Part shown: piece by piece, positions 15,970 through 23,939 of the stretch
How the letters are laid out: each line of letters starts with the position of its first letter
Position numbering within the stretch: position 1 is the stretch's first letter
NCBI RefSeq assembly: GCF_018531445.1
Contig: NZ_JAHDTH010000042.1
Coordinates: forward strand, 1 to 44,188
Source of the DNA: Pseudonocardia lacus
GTDB taxonomy: Bacteria > Actinomycetota > Actinomycetes > Mycobacteriales > Pseudonocardiaceae
Direction: 5' to 3'
Length of the DNA stretch: 44,188 nt
Program-made: the position numbers and the translations under genes
Notes under the pieces: generated by a model
What the model saw: only the letters and a program-made list of their open reading frames with translations
What the model was told of the DNA's origin: nothing
Databases searched by the model: none

Positions 15970-17625
15970 TCACCGGCGGGTGCGCAGCTCCCGGCGCAGG
16001 ACCTTGCCGCTGACCGTCTTCGGGATCTCGTCGAGGACCTCGACCTGGCGCGGGTACTTGTAGGCCGCCATCCGCTCCTTCGCGAAGGCGATGATCTCCT
16101 CGGGCGTCGCGGTGGCGCCGGCCCGGAGCGAGACGAAGGCCTTCACCGTCTCGCCCCGGTACTCGTCCGGCACGCCCACCACGGCGGCCTCGCGGACCGC
16201 GGGGTGCTCGTAGAGGACGTCCTCGACCTCCCGGGGCCAGATCTTGTAGCCGCCCGCGTTGATCTGGTCCTTCTTGCGGTCGACGATGTAGAACCAGCCC
16301 TCGGCGTCCATGTAGCCCACGTCGCCGGTGTGCAGGACACCGCCGGGCAGCGCCTTCGCCGTCTCCTCCGGCTTGTTCCAGTACCCGGCCACCACCTGCG
16401 GGCCGGCGGTCACCAGCTCGCCGGTCTCGCCGACGGGCAGCTCGTTGCCCTCGTCGTCGACGATCCGCACGACGGTGTCGTAGACGGGCACGCCGACCGA
16501 CAGCGCCCCGGAGGCCGGGTCGACGGGGGCCTCGGCGTGGAAGGGCACCCCGTGCGACGGCGACGTCGTCTCGGTCAGGCCGTAGATGTTGTGGATGTAG
16601 TGGCCGAACGCCGCGCGGAAGGCCTCGACCGTGCTCGGCGGGATGGGGGCGCCGCCCGAGTAGACCTTGGTCAGGGTGGCCAGCTTGGACTTCTCGGCGT
16701 TGGGCGCGTTCATCAGCGCGATGAACACCGTGATGGAGCCGACGGTGAAGGTGGCCCCCTCGGCCTCGGCGACGTCGAGGGTGAGCGCGGGGTCGAGCCG
16801 GTGCATGAGCACCAGCGGGGCGCCGGTCAGCAGCGAGATGGCGATGTGGCCGACCAGGCCGGTGATGTGGAACAGCGGCGCGATGCCCAGGACGACGTCA
16901 TCGGGCCCGATCCCGATCCAGTCGCGGTAGGTCTGGGCGTTGAACACGACGTTGCGGTGCGTGGTCATCGCGCCCTTGGGCGGGCCGGTGGTGCCCGAGG
17001 TGTAGGTCAGGAACGCGATGTCGTCCGGGCCGAGCGAGACCCGCGGCGGTGCGGTGTCGCGGTGGGTCCGCAGGAGGTCGAGCAGGTCGATCGTGCCGGG
17101 GCAGCTCAGCCGCTCGACGCCGGCGAACACCGCGGGCTCGTCGCGGGTCCGGAAGTCCAGCTCGGAGGTGGTGACCACGGTGCGGACCGCGGAGTCCGCC
17201 AGCACGTGCGCCGCGACGTCGCGGTGCAGCGACTGCAGCGCGACCAGGACGGTCGCCCCGGAGTCGGCCAGCAGTTCGGCCAGCTCGCGCTGCTTGTTCA
17301 TCGGGTTGATCGAGACGGCGATCCCGCCGGCCTTCCAGGTCCCGACCTGGGCGATGACGAACTGCGGCACGTTCTGGGCGAAGATGGCGACCCGCTCGCC
17401 GGGCCGGAAGCCCTCGGCGGTGATGCCCGCGGCGAAGGCGTCGGTGAGCCGGTCGAGCTCGGCGAAGCTGATCCGGCCGTCGAAGTAGCGCAGGGCGTCG
17501 GCGTCCGGGACCCGGGCGACCGTCGCCCGGAACATCGCCAGCGCGGAGTCGTACTCGGGGGTGAGGGAGGCGGGCTGGCCCTCGTCGTAGCGGGCCAGCC
17601 AAACCTTGTCGTCGTAGGCGGACAC
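15970..17625 (-). CDS. AMP-forming acyl-CoA ligase (long-chain/aryl acid type)
   Basis: The 551-residue protein belongs to the ANL adenylation superfamily. The phosphate loop is TYTSGTTGPPKGA, the A5 motif is IYGLTETTSP, the A7 region is LHTGDVGYMDAEGWFYIVDR, and the catalytic lysine lies in KTVSGKVLRREL near the end. It should convert a carboxylic acid to its CoA thioester through an acyl-adenylate. The GTG at 17625 lies 5 nt after the cyclase stop, so the two are translated together. It is a paralog of the plus-strand ligase at 19687-21306: both share VFNAQTYR/AFNARTYR, PLFHITGLVG/PVFHVTGLVG and the IHNIYG/IHNVYG segment. The substrate is not readable from the sequence. Confidence 0.92.
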   Translation of the reverse strand: MSAYDDKVWLARYDEGQPASLTPEYDSALAMFRATVARVPDADALRYFDGRISFAELDRLTDAFAAGITAEGFRPGERVAIFAQNVPQFVIAQVGTWKAGGIAVSINPMNKQRELAELLADSGATVLVALQSLHRDVAAHVLADSAVRTVVTTSELDFRTRDEPAVFAGVERLSCPGTIDLLDLLRTHRDTAPPRVSLGPDDIAFLTYTSGTTGPPKGAMTTHRNVVFNAQTYRDWIGIGPDDVVLGIAPLFHITGLVGHIAISLLTGAPLVLMHRLDPALTLDVAEAEGATFTVGSITVFIALMNAPNAEKSKLATLTKVYSGGAPIPPSTVEAFRAAFGHYIHNIYGLTETTSPSHGVPFHAEAPVDPASGALSVGVPVYDTVVRIVDDEGNELPVGETGELVTAGPQVVAGYWNKPEETAKALPGGVLHTGDVGYMDAEGWFYIVDRKKDQINAGGYKIWPREVEDVLYEHPAVREAAVVGVPDEYRGETVKAFVSLRAGATATPEEIIAFAKERMAAYKYPRQVEVLDEIPKTVSGKVLRRELRTRR

Positions 17626-17630
17626 GGCGG

Positions 17631-18599
17631 TCAGCGGATCGCGATCGGGTTGACCGGGGCGCCGGTGCCGTGCACGACCTTCAGCGGCGCGGCCGCGTAG
17701 AGGAACGACCAGCGGTTGTCCGCGGCGCAGGCGTCGGCGAGGTCGTCGAGCCAGGCGATCTCGGTGAGGGTGACCCCGAGGTTGCGCATGAGGGCGCAGT
17801 GCAGCGGCAGCGCGACCCCGGAGTTCGGGTCGGCGGTGACCTCGTTGGCGATCGTGTCGGTGACCAGGTTCGGGATCTCCCGCTGCTGGAACCACTCGAC
17901 GAGCTCGCGGGAGTAGGTCAGGCCCGGCTCGATGAAGCCCTCGTAGAACTTCTCCGCGTCGTCGAGCTCGTACCAGTACTTCATCCACCCGGTGCGGATG
18001 ACGAGCACGTCGTGCGGCTCGATCTCGACGCCCTGCTGCCGCGCGGCGGCTTCGAGGTCGTTGTGGTCGAACGTCTCGCCCTTGTCGAGCCACGGCTTGC
18101 CGCGGTGGCGGGCCATGTCGATCAGTACGCCCCGACCGACGACGCCCTTCTCGGCGATCGGCAGCACCGAGGCCTTCTCCATGGCGCCGATGGTGGTGCG
18201 GGCGTCGTAGCCGTTCCAGAGCTGGCCGTCGTACCAGACGTGGCCGAGCGCGTCGTACTGCGTCGAGCCCTGCAGGAAGATCTGGGCGGTGTCGTCGGCG
18301 TAGTGCAGCCCACCGGGGAAGGCCGGGGCGTCGTCGCGGTCCCAGGTGGACTCGTCGAGCTCGTTCTGCCGCGACATCGGCTTGCGGCCCGGCCAGATGG
18401 GGTCGCCAGGGCTCTCGGTGCGGCCCATCTGGATCTGCAGGGTGAACACCTCGCCCGACCGGACGTGCCGGACACCGCGGAGCACCTCGGCGGCGTCGAG
18501 GTAGTTCAGGGCGCCGAGCTCGTCGTCGGGGCCCCACTTGCCCCAGTTCTTCGGGGCGTCCTCACCGAGGAGTTCGCGCATGGCTGGGGCTTCGGACAT
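17631..18599 (-). CDS. Cyclase-family (kynurenine-formamidase-like) metal-dependent hydrolase
   Basis: The 322-residue protein belongs to the putative-cyclase family (PF04199). The metal-binding segment GSTQYDALGHVWYDG corresponds to the HxGTHxDxxxH motif with Ser-Thr-Gln in place of His-Gly-Thr-His, a variant common in members from aromatic and cyclic-compound clusters. Family members hydrolyse amides, lactones or cyclic ketone-like groups. I chose the ATG at 18599 because GGAGGAG lies 7 nt upstream; the frame runs 11 codons further without support. It is the first gene of a four-gene set leading into the acyl-CoA ligase, which suggests hydrolytic opening of a ring or amide followed by CoA activation. 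That order is inference. Confidence 0.85.
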   Translation of the reverse strand: MSEAPAMRELLGEDAPKNWGKWGPDDELGALNYLDAAEVLRGVRHVRSGEVFTLQIQMGRTESPGDPIWPGRKPMSRQNELDESTWDRDDAPAFPGGLHYADDTAQIFLQGSTQYDALGHVWYDGQLWNGYDARTTIGAMEKASVLPIAEKGVVGRGVLIDMARHRGKPWLDKGETFDHNDLEAAARQQGVEIEPHDVLVIRTGWMKYWYELDDAEKFYEGFIEPGLTYSRELVEWFQQREIPNLVTDTIANEVTADPNSGVALPLHCALMRNLGVTLTEIAWLDDLADACAADNRWSFLYAAAPLKVVHGTGAPVNPIAIR

Positions 18600-18641
18600 C
18601 GTCGTCTCCTCCGCGGGGCGGAACAGGGGCACGGATCGTCA

Positions 18642-18696
18642 GAACGTTCGGTCGGTTCGAGATCCGGATGATGCGTCAGGGTGACCGCCGCGTCAA
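18642..18696 (-). promoter_or_regulatory. Promoter of the cyclase-ligase operon with a GAAC/GTTC site at the start point
   Basis: On the minus strand, TTGACG (18696-18691) and CATCAT (18673-18668) are separated by exactly 17 nt, which puts the start near 18660. Immediately downstream, 18642-18659 holds GAACGTTC and a further GTTC in an arrangement like a TetR-type operator. A repressor bound there would block early elongation. The XRE-TetR fused regulator encoded just upstream is a candidate. Confidence 0.55.
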
Positions 18697-18762
18697 CCCC
18701 GACCACCTGGTCGGACAGCTGACAGCGGAGGCCGGCCGGGGACGGGCTCGGGGCGCCCGCGG

Positions 18763-18781
18763 AGTTCAGTAGGGCTGAACT
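18763..18781. promoter_or_regulatory. 19-bp inverted repeat AGTTCAG-N5-CTGAACT (copy 1)
   Basis: Perfect 7-bp arms are separated by TAGGG. The site includes the last codons and stop of the XRE-TetR gene and lies about 67 bp upstream of the -35 box of the cyclase operon. A second copy with the same GTTCAG-N5-CTGAAC core overlaps the start of the regulator gene at 19631-19649. Confidence 0.65.
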
Positions 18782-19650
18782 TCGGCCTCCGGACGGTCGG
18801 GTCGCAGCATGTCCAGGGCGAGGGCGGCGTAGCGGGCCGCGAGCCGCGCCGCGTCGGCCGGGCCGCGCGGGCCGGCCTCGTGCGACCAGTAGGGCAGGGC
18901 GAGGCACATCGTCGTGATGGCCCGGGTGACCGTGGGCAGGTCGTCGCCCGCCCCGGGGCCGGCGACGCGCGCGGCGGCCGCGTCGAGCACGTCCTGCACC
19001 CGGCGCCGGACGCCCGCGAGCCGGGTGCGGTGGGGTTCCTCGACGCTGCGCATCTCGGTGAGGACCAGGTGGGCCAGCTCCGCGCGTTCGAGGTGGAAGA
19101 GGGCGAGCGCCTCGACCGCGTTCGCCAGCGCCCGCGCCGGCGCGTCGGCCTCGTCGTGCGCCGCGGTGACGCGCCGGTGCAGGTCGGCCAGGGCGAGGTC
19201 GAGCAGGGCGACGAGGAGCAGCTGCTTGCTCGGGTGGTGGTGGTACATCCCGGCGATGCTGATGCCGGCGCCGGTGGCGATGACCCGCATCGTCGCGCCG
19301 TGGTAGCCCGTCTCGTTGAACACCTCCACCGCGGAGCCCAGCACGGGGTCGAGGGCCAGCGGCCCGAACTCGCGCCAGCTCGACGCGGGGGAGGGCGGCG
19401 GCCCCACCGGCGGCGGCCCTGGCCGGGGTGGCGCCGTCGGTTCGAGCAGCTCACCGGCGGTGACGCCGAGGCGCTGGGCGATGCGCTGCAGCCGGTCGAC
19501 GGTGAGGCCGACCTTGCCGTTCTCGATGGCGCTCATCGTCCCCGCGCTGACGCCGAGGTCGGCGGCGAGCTGGCGGAGGGTGAGGCCGGCCCGCCTGCGG
19601 GCGAGCCGGACCCCCGCTCCCCCCACCGGTTGTTCAGGCACGCTGAACAT
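18766..19650 (-). CDS. Fused XRE-TetR transcriptional regulator
   Basis: The 294-residue protein begins with a lambda-repressor-like HTH (VRLARRRAGLTLRQLAADLG, then GTMSAIENGKVGLTVDRLQR). A Pro-rich linker (PTAPPRPGPPPVGPPPSP) joins it to a TetR-type HTH (VEVFNETGYHGATMRVIATG, then ISIAGMYHHHPSKQLLL) and a TetR ligand-binding helical domain. Two DNA-binding domains in one chain are unusual. The ATG at 19650 has no ribosome site. The same inverted repeat overlaps both its start and its end, which suggests autoregulation and control of the flanking ligase genes. TetR proteins next to acyl-CoA ligases commonly sense acyl-CoA esters, so a CoA thioester effector is plausible here. Confidence 0.88.
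   Translation of the reverse strand: MFSVPEQPVGGAGVRLARRRAGLTLRQLAADLGVSAGTMSAIENGKVGLTVDRLQRIAQRLGVTAGELLEPTAPPRPGPPPVGPPPSPASSWREFGPLALDPVLGSAVEVFNETGYHGATMRVIATGAGISIAGMYHHHPSKQLLLVALLDLALADLHRRVTAAHDEADAPARALANAVEALALFHLERAELAHLVLTEMRSVEEPHRTRLAGVRRRVQDVLDAAAARVAGPGAGDDLPTVTRAITTMCLALPYWSHEAGPRGPADAARLAARYAALALDMLRPDRPEAEVQPY
19631..19649. promoter_or_regulatory. 19-bp inverted repeat TGTTCAG-N5-CTGAACA (copy 2)
   Basis: Perfect 7-bp arms are separated by GCACG. It covers codons 1-7 of the XRE-TetR gene and lies about 40 bp upstream of the predicted start of the divergent ligase transcript. Copy 1 is at 18763-18781. The position suits repression of both divergent genes. Confidence 0.7.
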
Positions 19651-19673
19651 CGTAGGGGCCCGGCCGCTGACCG

Positions 19674-19679
19674 TAGACT
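19674..19679 (+). promoter_or_regulatory. -10 box TAGACT for a leaderless ligase transcript
   Basis: TAGACT ends 7 nt before the GTG at 19687, and there is no Shine-Dalgarno sequence. This spacing is what is expected when transcription starts at the start codon itself. Similar TANNNT boxes precede the starts at 39223, 41088 and 41137. Confidence 0.5.
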
Positions 19680-19686
19680 CCGCCGG

Positions 19687-21306
19687 GTGCGGCCGACCTC
19701 AGCGCCCGATGCCCCAACGGCCGAGTCGCCCCTCGCCCTCTTCACCGCCGCGGTGCACGCCGACCCGGCCGGGCCGGCCCTGCACTACTTCGACACGACG
19801 CTCAGCTGGTCCGAGCTCGACGACGCCTCCGACGCCCTCGCCGCGTTGCTGGTCGCCCGCGGGTTCGGCGAGGGCGACCGGCTCGCGCTGTACCTGCAGA
19901 ACAACCCCGCCTTCGTGGTGGGCCTGCTCGCCGCCTGGAAGGCCGGCGGCATCGCCGCGCTGATCAGCCCGATGAGCAAGGCGGGCGAGCTCGACTTCGC
20001 CCTGCGCGACTACGCCCCGGCCGCGTTGCTGGCCCTCGACGACCTCTACGAGGACGTGGTCCGCGAGGTGCTGCGCCAGGGCGACGTGGGCATCCACACC
20101 GTCGTCACGGTCTCGCCGCTGGACCAGCAGACGCGCACCGACGCCCGGCTCTTCGCCGGCGCCGGCCGTCGCCGCCCCGGCGACGCGCTCGACCTGGGTG
20201 CGCTGGTCGCGTCGTTCTCCGGGCCGGGTCCCGCCCGCCGGTCGCCCGCGGCCCGCGACGCCGCCGTCCTCGCTCCCACCTCGGGCACGACCGGCGAGCC
20301 CAAGGCCGCGGTCCTCACGCACGGCAACCTGGCCTTCAACGCGCGGACCTACCGGACGTGGACGGGCCTGGAGGTGGGCGAGCCGGTACTGGCGATGGCC
20401 CCCGTGTTCCACGTGACCGGGCTGGTGGGTGCCCTGCTGCTCGGGTTCGCCGTCCGGTCGCCCGTCGTGCTGACCCACCGATTCCACCCCGGGGTGGTGC
20501 TCGACGCGATCCGACGGTGGCGGCCGGCCTTCACCGTCGCCCCGATCACCGCCTACATCGCGCTGGCCGAGCAGCCGGGCCTGTCGGCGGCCGACCTGGC
20601 CCCGCTGCGGCTGCTGTGCTCGGGCGGCTCCCCGCTCGTCCCGGAGGTCGCCGACCGGCTGGAGGCGCTGCTCGGTCGCTACATCCACAACGTCTACGGC
20701 CAGACCGAGGCCTCCTCGCCCACGCACATGGTTCCGCGGGGGACCCGGGCGCCGGTCGACCGCGACACCGGGGTCCTGTCGGTGGGCGTGCCGGTCGCCG
20801 ACACCGTGGTGCGCGTCGTGGACGACGACGGGCGCGCCCTGCCGCCCGGGCAGATCGGTGAGCTGGTCAGCGCGGGCCCGCAGATCGCGCCGGGCTACTG
20901 GCGCCGGCCGGACGAGACGGCCACCGCGTTCGTCGACGGGGCGCTGCGGACCGGTGACGTCGGCTTCGTGGACGCCGACGGCTGGTTCTACGTGGTCGAC
21001 CGCAGCACCGACCTGATCAACGCGGCCGGCTTCAAGATCTGGCCGCACGAGGTCGAGCAGGTGCTCGCCGGGCACCCCGCGGTCGGCGAGGCCGCGGTCG
21101 TCGCGATCGCCGACGACTACCGCGGCCAGTCCACCCGGGCCTACGTCGCCCTGCGGCCGGGCGGTGCCGCGAGCGAGGCCGAGCTGATCGACTACTGCCG
21201 CGGCCGGATGGCCGCCTACAAGTACCCGCGCGAGGTCGAGATCGTGAGCGCGCTGCCGCGCTCGGTGACGGGCAAGCTGCTGCGCCGCCGGCTGCGCCGG
21301 AGCTGA
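19687..21306 (+). CDS. AMP-forming acyl-CoA ligase, paralog of the 15970-17625 gene
   Basis: The 539-residue protein is an ANL-superfamily ligase. The phosphate loop reads APTSGTTGEPKAAV, A5 reads VYGQTEASSP, the ATP-binding Asp is in LRTGDVGFVDADGWFYVVDR, and the C-terminal lysine is in RSVTGKLLRRRL. It should activate a carboxylic acid to its CoA ester. The start at GTG 19687 is supported by its position 7 nt after a -10 box, not by a ribosome site. It is divergent from the XRE-TetR regulator and convergent with the PucR-type gene, only 8 bp away at the 3' end. Having two paralogous ligases on the two sides of one regulator suggests related substrates under common control. Confidence 0.92.
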   Translation: MRPTSAPDAPTAESPLALFTAAVHADPAGPALHYFDTTLSWSELDDASDALAALLVARGFGEGDRLALYLQNNPAFVVGLLAAWKAGGIAALISPMSKAGELDFALRDYAPAALLALDDLYEDVVREVLRQGDVGIHTVVTVSPLDQQTRTDARLFAGAGRRRPGDALDLGALVASFSGPGPARRSPAARDAAVLAPTSGTTGEPKAAVLTHGNLAFNARTYRTWTGLEVGEPVLAMAPVFHVTGLVGALLLGFAVRSPVVLTHRFHPGVVLDAIRRWRPAFTVAPITAYIALAEQPGLSAADLAPLRLLCSGGSPLVPEVADRLEALLGRYIHNVYGQTEASSPTHMVPRGTRAPVDRDTGVLSVGVPVADTVVRVVDDDGRALPPGQIGELVSAGPQIAPGYWRRPDETATAFVDGALRTGDVGFVDADGWFYVVDRSTDLINAAGFKIWPHEVEQVLAGHPAVGEAAVVAIADDYRGQSTRAYVALRPGGAASEAELIDYCRGRMAAYKYPREVEIVSALPRSVTGKLLRRRLRRS

Positions 21307-21314
21307 TCCGCTCG

Positions 21315-23201
21315 TCAGCTGTCGTGGTCCGGCGCCCGCTCCCACGGGTCCGGGAGGTGGGCCAGCGCGCCCCGCATGCGCAGCACCAGCAGGGCGAGCC
21401 GGACGTCGACCTGGGCGTCCGCGTCGGTCCGCACCGCGAGCCCGCTGAGCTGCTCGAGGCGTTCGAGCCGGTTGCGCACCGTGTTCTCGTGCACCCCGAG
21501 CCAGTCGGCGGTGCGGCGGACGCTGCGGGTCAGCGCGAACCAGGCCTCGGCGGTGGTGATCAGCTGGTCGGCCTGCTCACCGGCCAGGACCGCGCCGAGC
21601 ACGCGGTCGATGAGGTCGTCGGCGTCGTTGCGGTTCATGCCGCGCAGGAAGAACCGCGCCGACCCCAGCCGCTCGGCCGAGAGCACCGATGGTGCGCCGC
21701 CGCCGTCGAAGCGCGCCACGCAGGCCACGACGTCGCGGACCTCGGCGTGGGCGCGGGCGAAGCCGCGGATGCCGGTGAACTCCGAGGACACGACCGCCCG
21801 CACCCGCCCGCCCAGCTGCAGCCGGGGCAGCGCGTGCGCGAGCAGGTCGGTCGCCGTGCGGCCCTCGGCGGACACGGCGACCAGCACGCCGTCCGGGACC
21901 GTGCAGGCCACGGTCTGGCGGCCGCCGTGCGCCTCCAGGACGTCGATGACGCGGTGCGCGTCGGGCAGCGTGGTGGCGGCGTCGGCGGGGGCCAGCAGGC
22001 AGAGGTGGCGACGGTGGTCCGGGTCGAGGCCGACGGCCTCGGCGCGCCGGGTCGCGACGACCGGATCGGCCGCGCCGGTGACGAGCTGGGCCAGCAGCGT
22101 GGCGCGGGCGTCGGTCTCGGCGGCCGCGGCGCGGCGCTCGGCGCTGAGCCCGAGCGCCAGCACGGTCGCGGCGCGCCTGCTCACCACCGTGTCCTGCGCG
22201 GTGAACCGGCCGCCGTGCTCCAGGAGCACGAGCGTGCCGTAGCGCTGCTCGCGCACGACGATCGGCGCGACGAGGCAGCGCCAGCGCAGCCCGATCGCCG
22301 GCGCCGGCTCGACGATCACGCTCTGCCGGCCGGTGGCGCGCTGCAGCGCCTCGCGGACCTGGGGGTGGTCGCGGACCCCCGGCTCCAGCAGCCGCGGGAC
22401 GACCGGCTCGCCGAGCGGCGGGGAGGCCGACACCAGCAGGTTGTGCTCGGCGTCGTGCACCGCGCACGGCTTGCCGGTGAGGTCGGTGATGCCCTGGGCG
22501 ACCTCGCGCAGGCTCGCCCCGGCCACCACCAGCTCGGTCAGCCGGGCATCGATCGCGGCGGCGTGGCGCAGCTGCTGGTTCTGCTTGGCCTGCGCGGCCA
22601 GCGACTCGCGCAGCTCCGCGGTCGTGCGGCACTGGGCCACCGCGACCGCGGAGAGCTCGGCGAACGCCGAGGCGATGTCGCGCTCGGCGTCGGTGAACAC
22701 GTGCCGGCGGTCCTCGTCGTCGAGGGTGAAGATGCCGATCACCCGCCCGCGCAGCAGCATCGGCACGCCCATGATCGAGCGGACGCCGAACGCCTTGACC
22801 ATGTACCGGAACAGCCGCTCGTCGGTGTCGGCGCGGGCCACGACCAGCGCCCGGCGGTTGGCCAGGATCTCCTGGGTGAAGCGGTCGCCGGGCAGGCCCA
22901 TCGTCAGCCGGCGCACGGCGGCGTCGGTGGCGTGGTGGCGGGAGTCCTGCCCGACGCGCCCCTGGTAGCGCCCGGACTCCTCGTCGCCGAGGTAGATCGT
23001 GCCCCGGCGGACGCCGACCAGCCGGGTGATCTGGTCGACGACCAGGTGCAGCACCTCGTCGAGGGGACGCTCGGCGATCATCGCGCCGGCGACCCGGCTG
23101 AACGCCTCCACGACGCGGGCCGTGGACCTGCTGGACCGGTGGTCCTGGATCCGGCGCGCGACGCCGGTCGGCGCCGCCAGCGGCACCATCAGCTCGGTCA
23201 T
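21315..23201 (-). CDS. GAF-domain PucR-type transcriptional regulator
   Basis: The 628-residue protein has an N-terminal GAF domain (about residues 45-190, including RRGTIYLGDEESGRYQGRVG and GVPMLLRGRVIGIFTLDDED). A second GAF-like or PAS-like region follows (about 215-355: GKPCAVHDAEHNLLV, CLVAPIVVREQRYGTLVLLE). The C-terminus is a PucR-type helix-turn-helix (TADWLGVHENTVRNRLERL). Such proteins activate catabolic operons in response to a small ligand. It begins 45 bp after livF on the same strand and ends the operon-like run, so it probably regulates the uptake and acyl-CoA genes. The start at 23201 has GGGAGGG only a few nt upstream; the ATG four codons later is an alternative. Confidence 0.88.
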   Translation of the reverse strand: MTELMVPLAAPTGVARRIQDHRSSRSTARVVEAFSRVAGAMIAERPLDEVLHLVVDQITRLVGVRRGTIYLGDEESGRYQGRVGQDSRHHATDAAVRRLTMGLPGDRFTQEILANRRALVVARADTDERLFRYMVKAFGVRSIMGVPMLLRGRVIGIFTLDDEDRRHVFTDAERDIASAFAELSAVAVAQCRTTAELRESLAAQAKQNQQLRHAAAIDARLTELVVAGASLREVAQGITDLTGKPCAVHDAEHNLLVSASPPLGEPVVPRLLEPGVRDHPQVREALQRATGRQSVIVEPAPAIGLRWRCLVAPIVVREQRYGTLVLLEHGGRFTAQDTVVSRRAATVLALGLSAERRAAAAETDARATLLAQLVTGAADPVVATRRAEAVGLDPDHRRHLCLLAPADAATTLPDAHRVIDVLEAHGGRQTVACTVPDGVLVAVSAEGRTATDLLAHALPRLQLGGRVRAVVSSEFTGIRGFARAHAEVRDVVACVARFDGGGAPSVLSAERLGSARFFLRGMNRNDADDLIDRVLGAVLAGEQADQLITTAEAWFALTRSVRRTADWLGVHENTVRNRLERLEQLSGLAVRTDADAQVDVRLALLVLRMRGALAHLPDPWERAPDHDS

Positions 23202-23246
23202 GACCCTCCCACCAGCGACGACAGCCGCCTGACCACCGACGATAGG

Positions 23247-23939
23247 TCAACTCCCGGTCGACAGGTAGAGCCCCTCGATCTCGGTGAGGCGCTCGCGGGC
23301 CTCCTCGGCGTCCACGGCCATCTCCACGGTCCCGCGCCGCATGACGTAGACCCGGTCCACGTACCGCAGGGCCTTGCGCACGTGCTGCTCCACCAGCAGC
23401 ACGCCCGTCCCGCGGGTCTCGGCCGCGTGCCGGACCGCCGCCAGCAGGCGCTCGACGACGAGCGGGGCCAACCCCAGCGACAGCTCGTCGGCCAGCAGCA
23501 GCCGCGGTCGCCGGGCCAGCGCCCGGCCGAGCACGAGCATCTGCTGCTCCCCGCCGCTGAGCAGGCCCGCCCGCACGTCCAGCCGCGACTCCAGCTCGGG
23601 GAACAGCGCGAGCACGTCGTCGACGCCGCAGCCGCCGAGCGCGATGTTGTCACGCGCGGTCAGCGCCCGGAAGATCGAGCGCTCCTCGGTGACCAGGCCC
23701 AGGCCGTTGCGGGCGCGCCGGAACAGCGGGCCGCGCGCGGGGGCGCCGTCGATGAGGACCTCCCCGCCGATCGTGGGCAGCTCACCGCACACGGTGAGCA
23801 GGGTCGTGGTCTTGCCGGCGCCGTTCGCGCCGAGCAGGGCCACCACCTCGCCTTCGCCTACCCGCAGGTCGAGGTCGGTCACGACGGGGCGACCGCCGTA
23901 GCCGGCGCGCAGGCCGCGCGCTTCGAGCAGGACCGCCAT
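23247..23939 (-). CDS. livF: Branched-chain/carboxylate ABC transporter ATPase, LivF type
   Basis: The 230-residue ATPase has Walker A GANGAGKTT, signature LSGGEQQ, a Walker B region LLLADELSLGLAP and the H-loop in VEQHV. Its length and the EERSIFRALTARDNIALGG stretch are those of LivF. It couples ATP hydrolysis to uptake through the fused permease encoded immediately upstream. The ATG overlaps the preceding stop (TGATG), and GGGAGGG lies upstream inside that gene. The gene family handles branched-chain amino acids but in catabolic clusters often carries aromatic or other carboxylic acids; here the acyl-CoA genes favour the latter. Confidence 0.93.
   Translation of the reverse strand: MAVLLEARGLRAGYGGRPVVTDLDLRVGEGEVVALLGANGAGKTTTLLTVCGELPTIGGEVLIDGAPARGPLFRRARNGLGLVTEERSIFRALTARDNIALGGCGVDDVLALFPELESRLDVRAGLLSGGEQQMLVLGRALARRPRLLLADELSLGLAPLVVERLLAAVRHAAETRGTGVLLVEQHVRKALRYVDRVYVMRRGTVEMAVDAEEARERLTEIEGLYLSTGS

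Noticed and set aside
15118..17700. An 860-codon plus-strand open frame opposite the hydrolase and ligase genes
   Set aside because: It mirrors well-supported minus-strand genes with clear motifs and is rich in Gly, Arg, Val and Asp, as expected for an antisense GC shadow.
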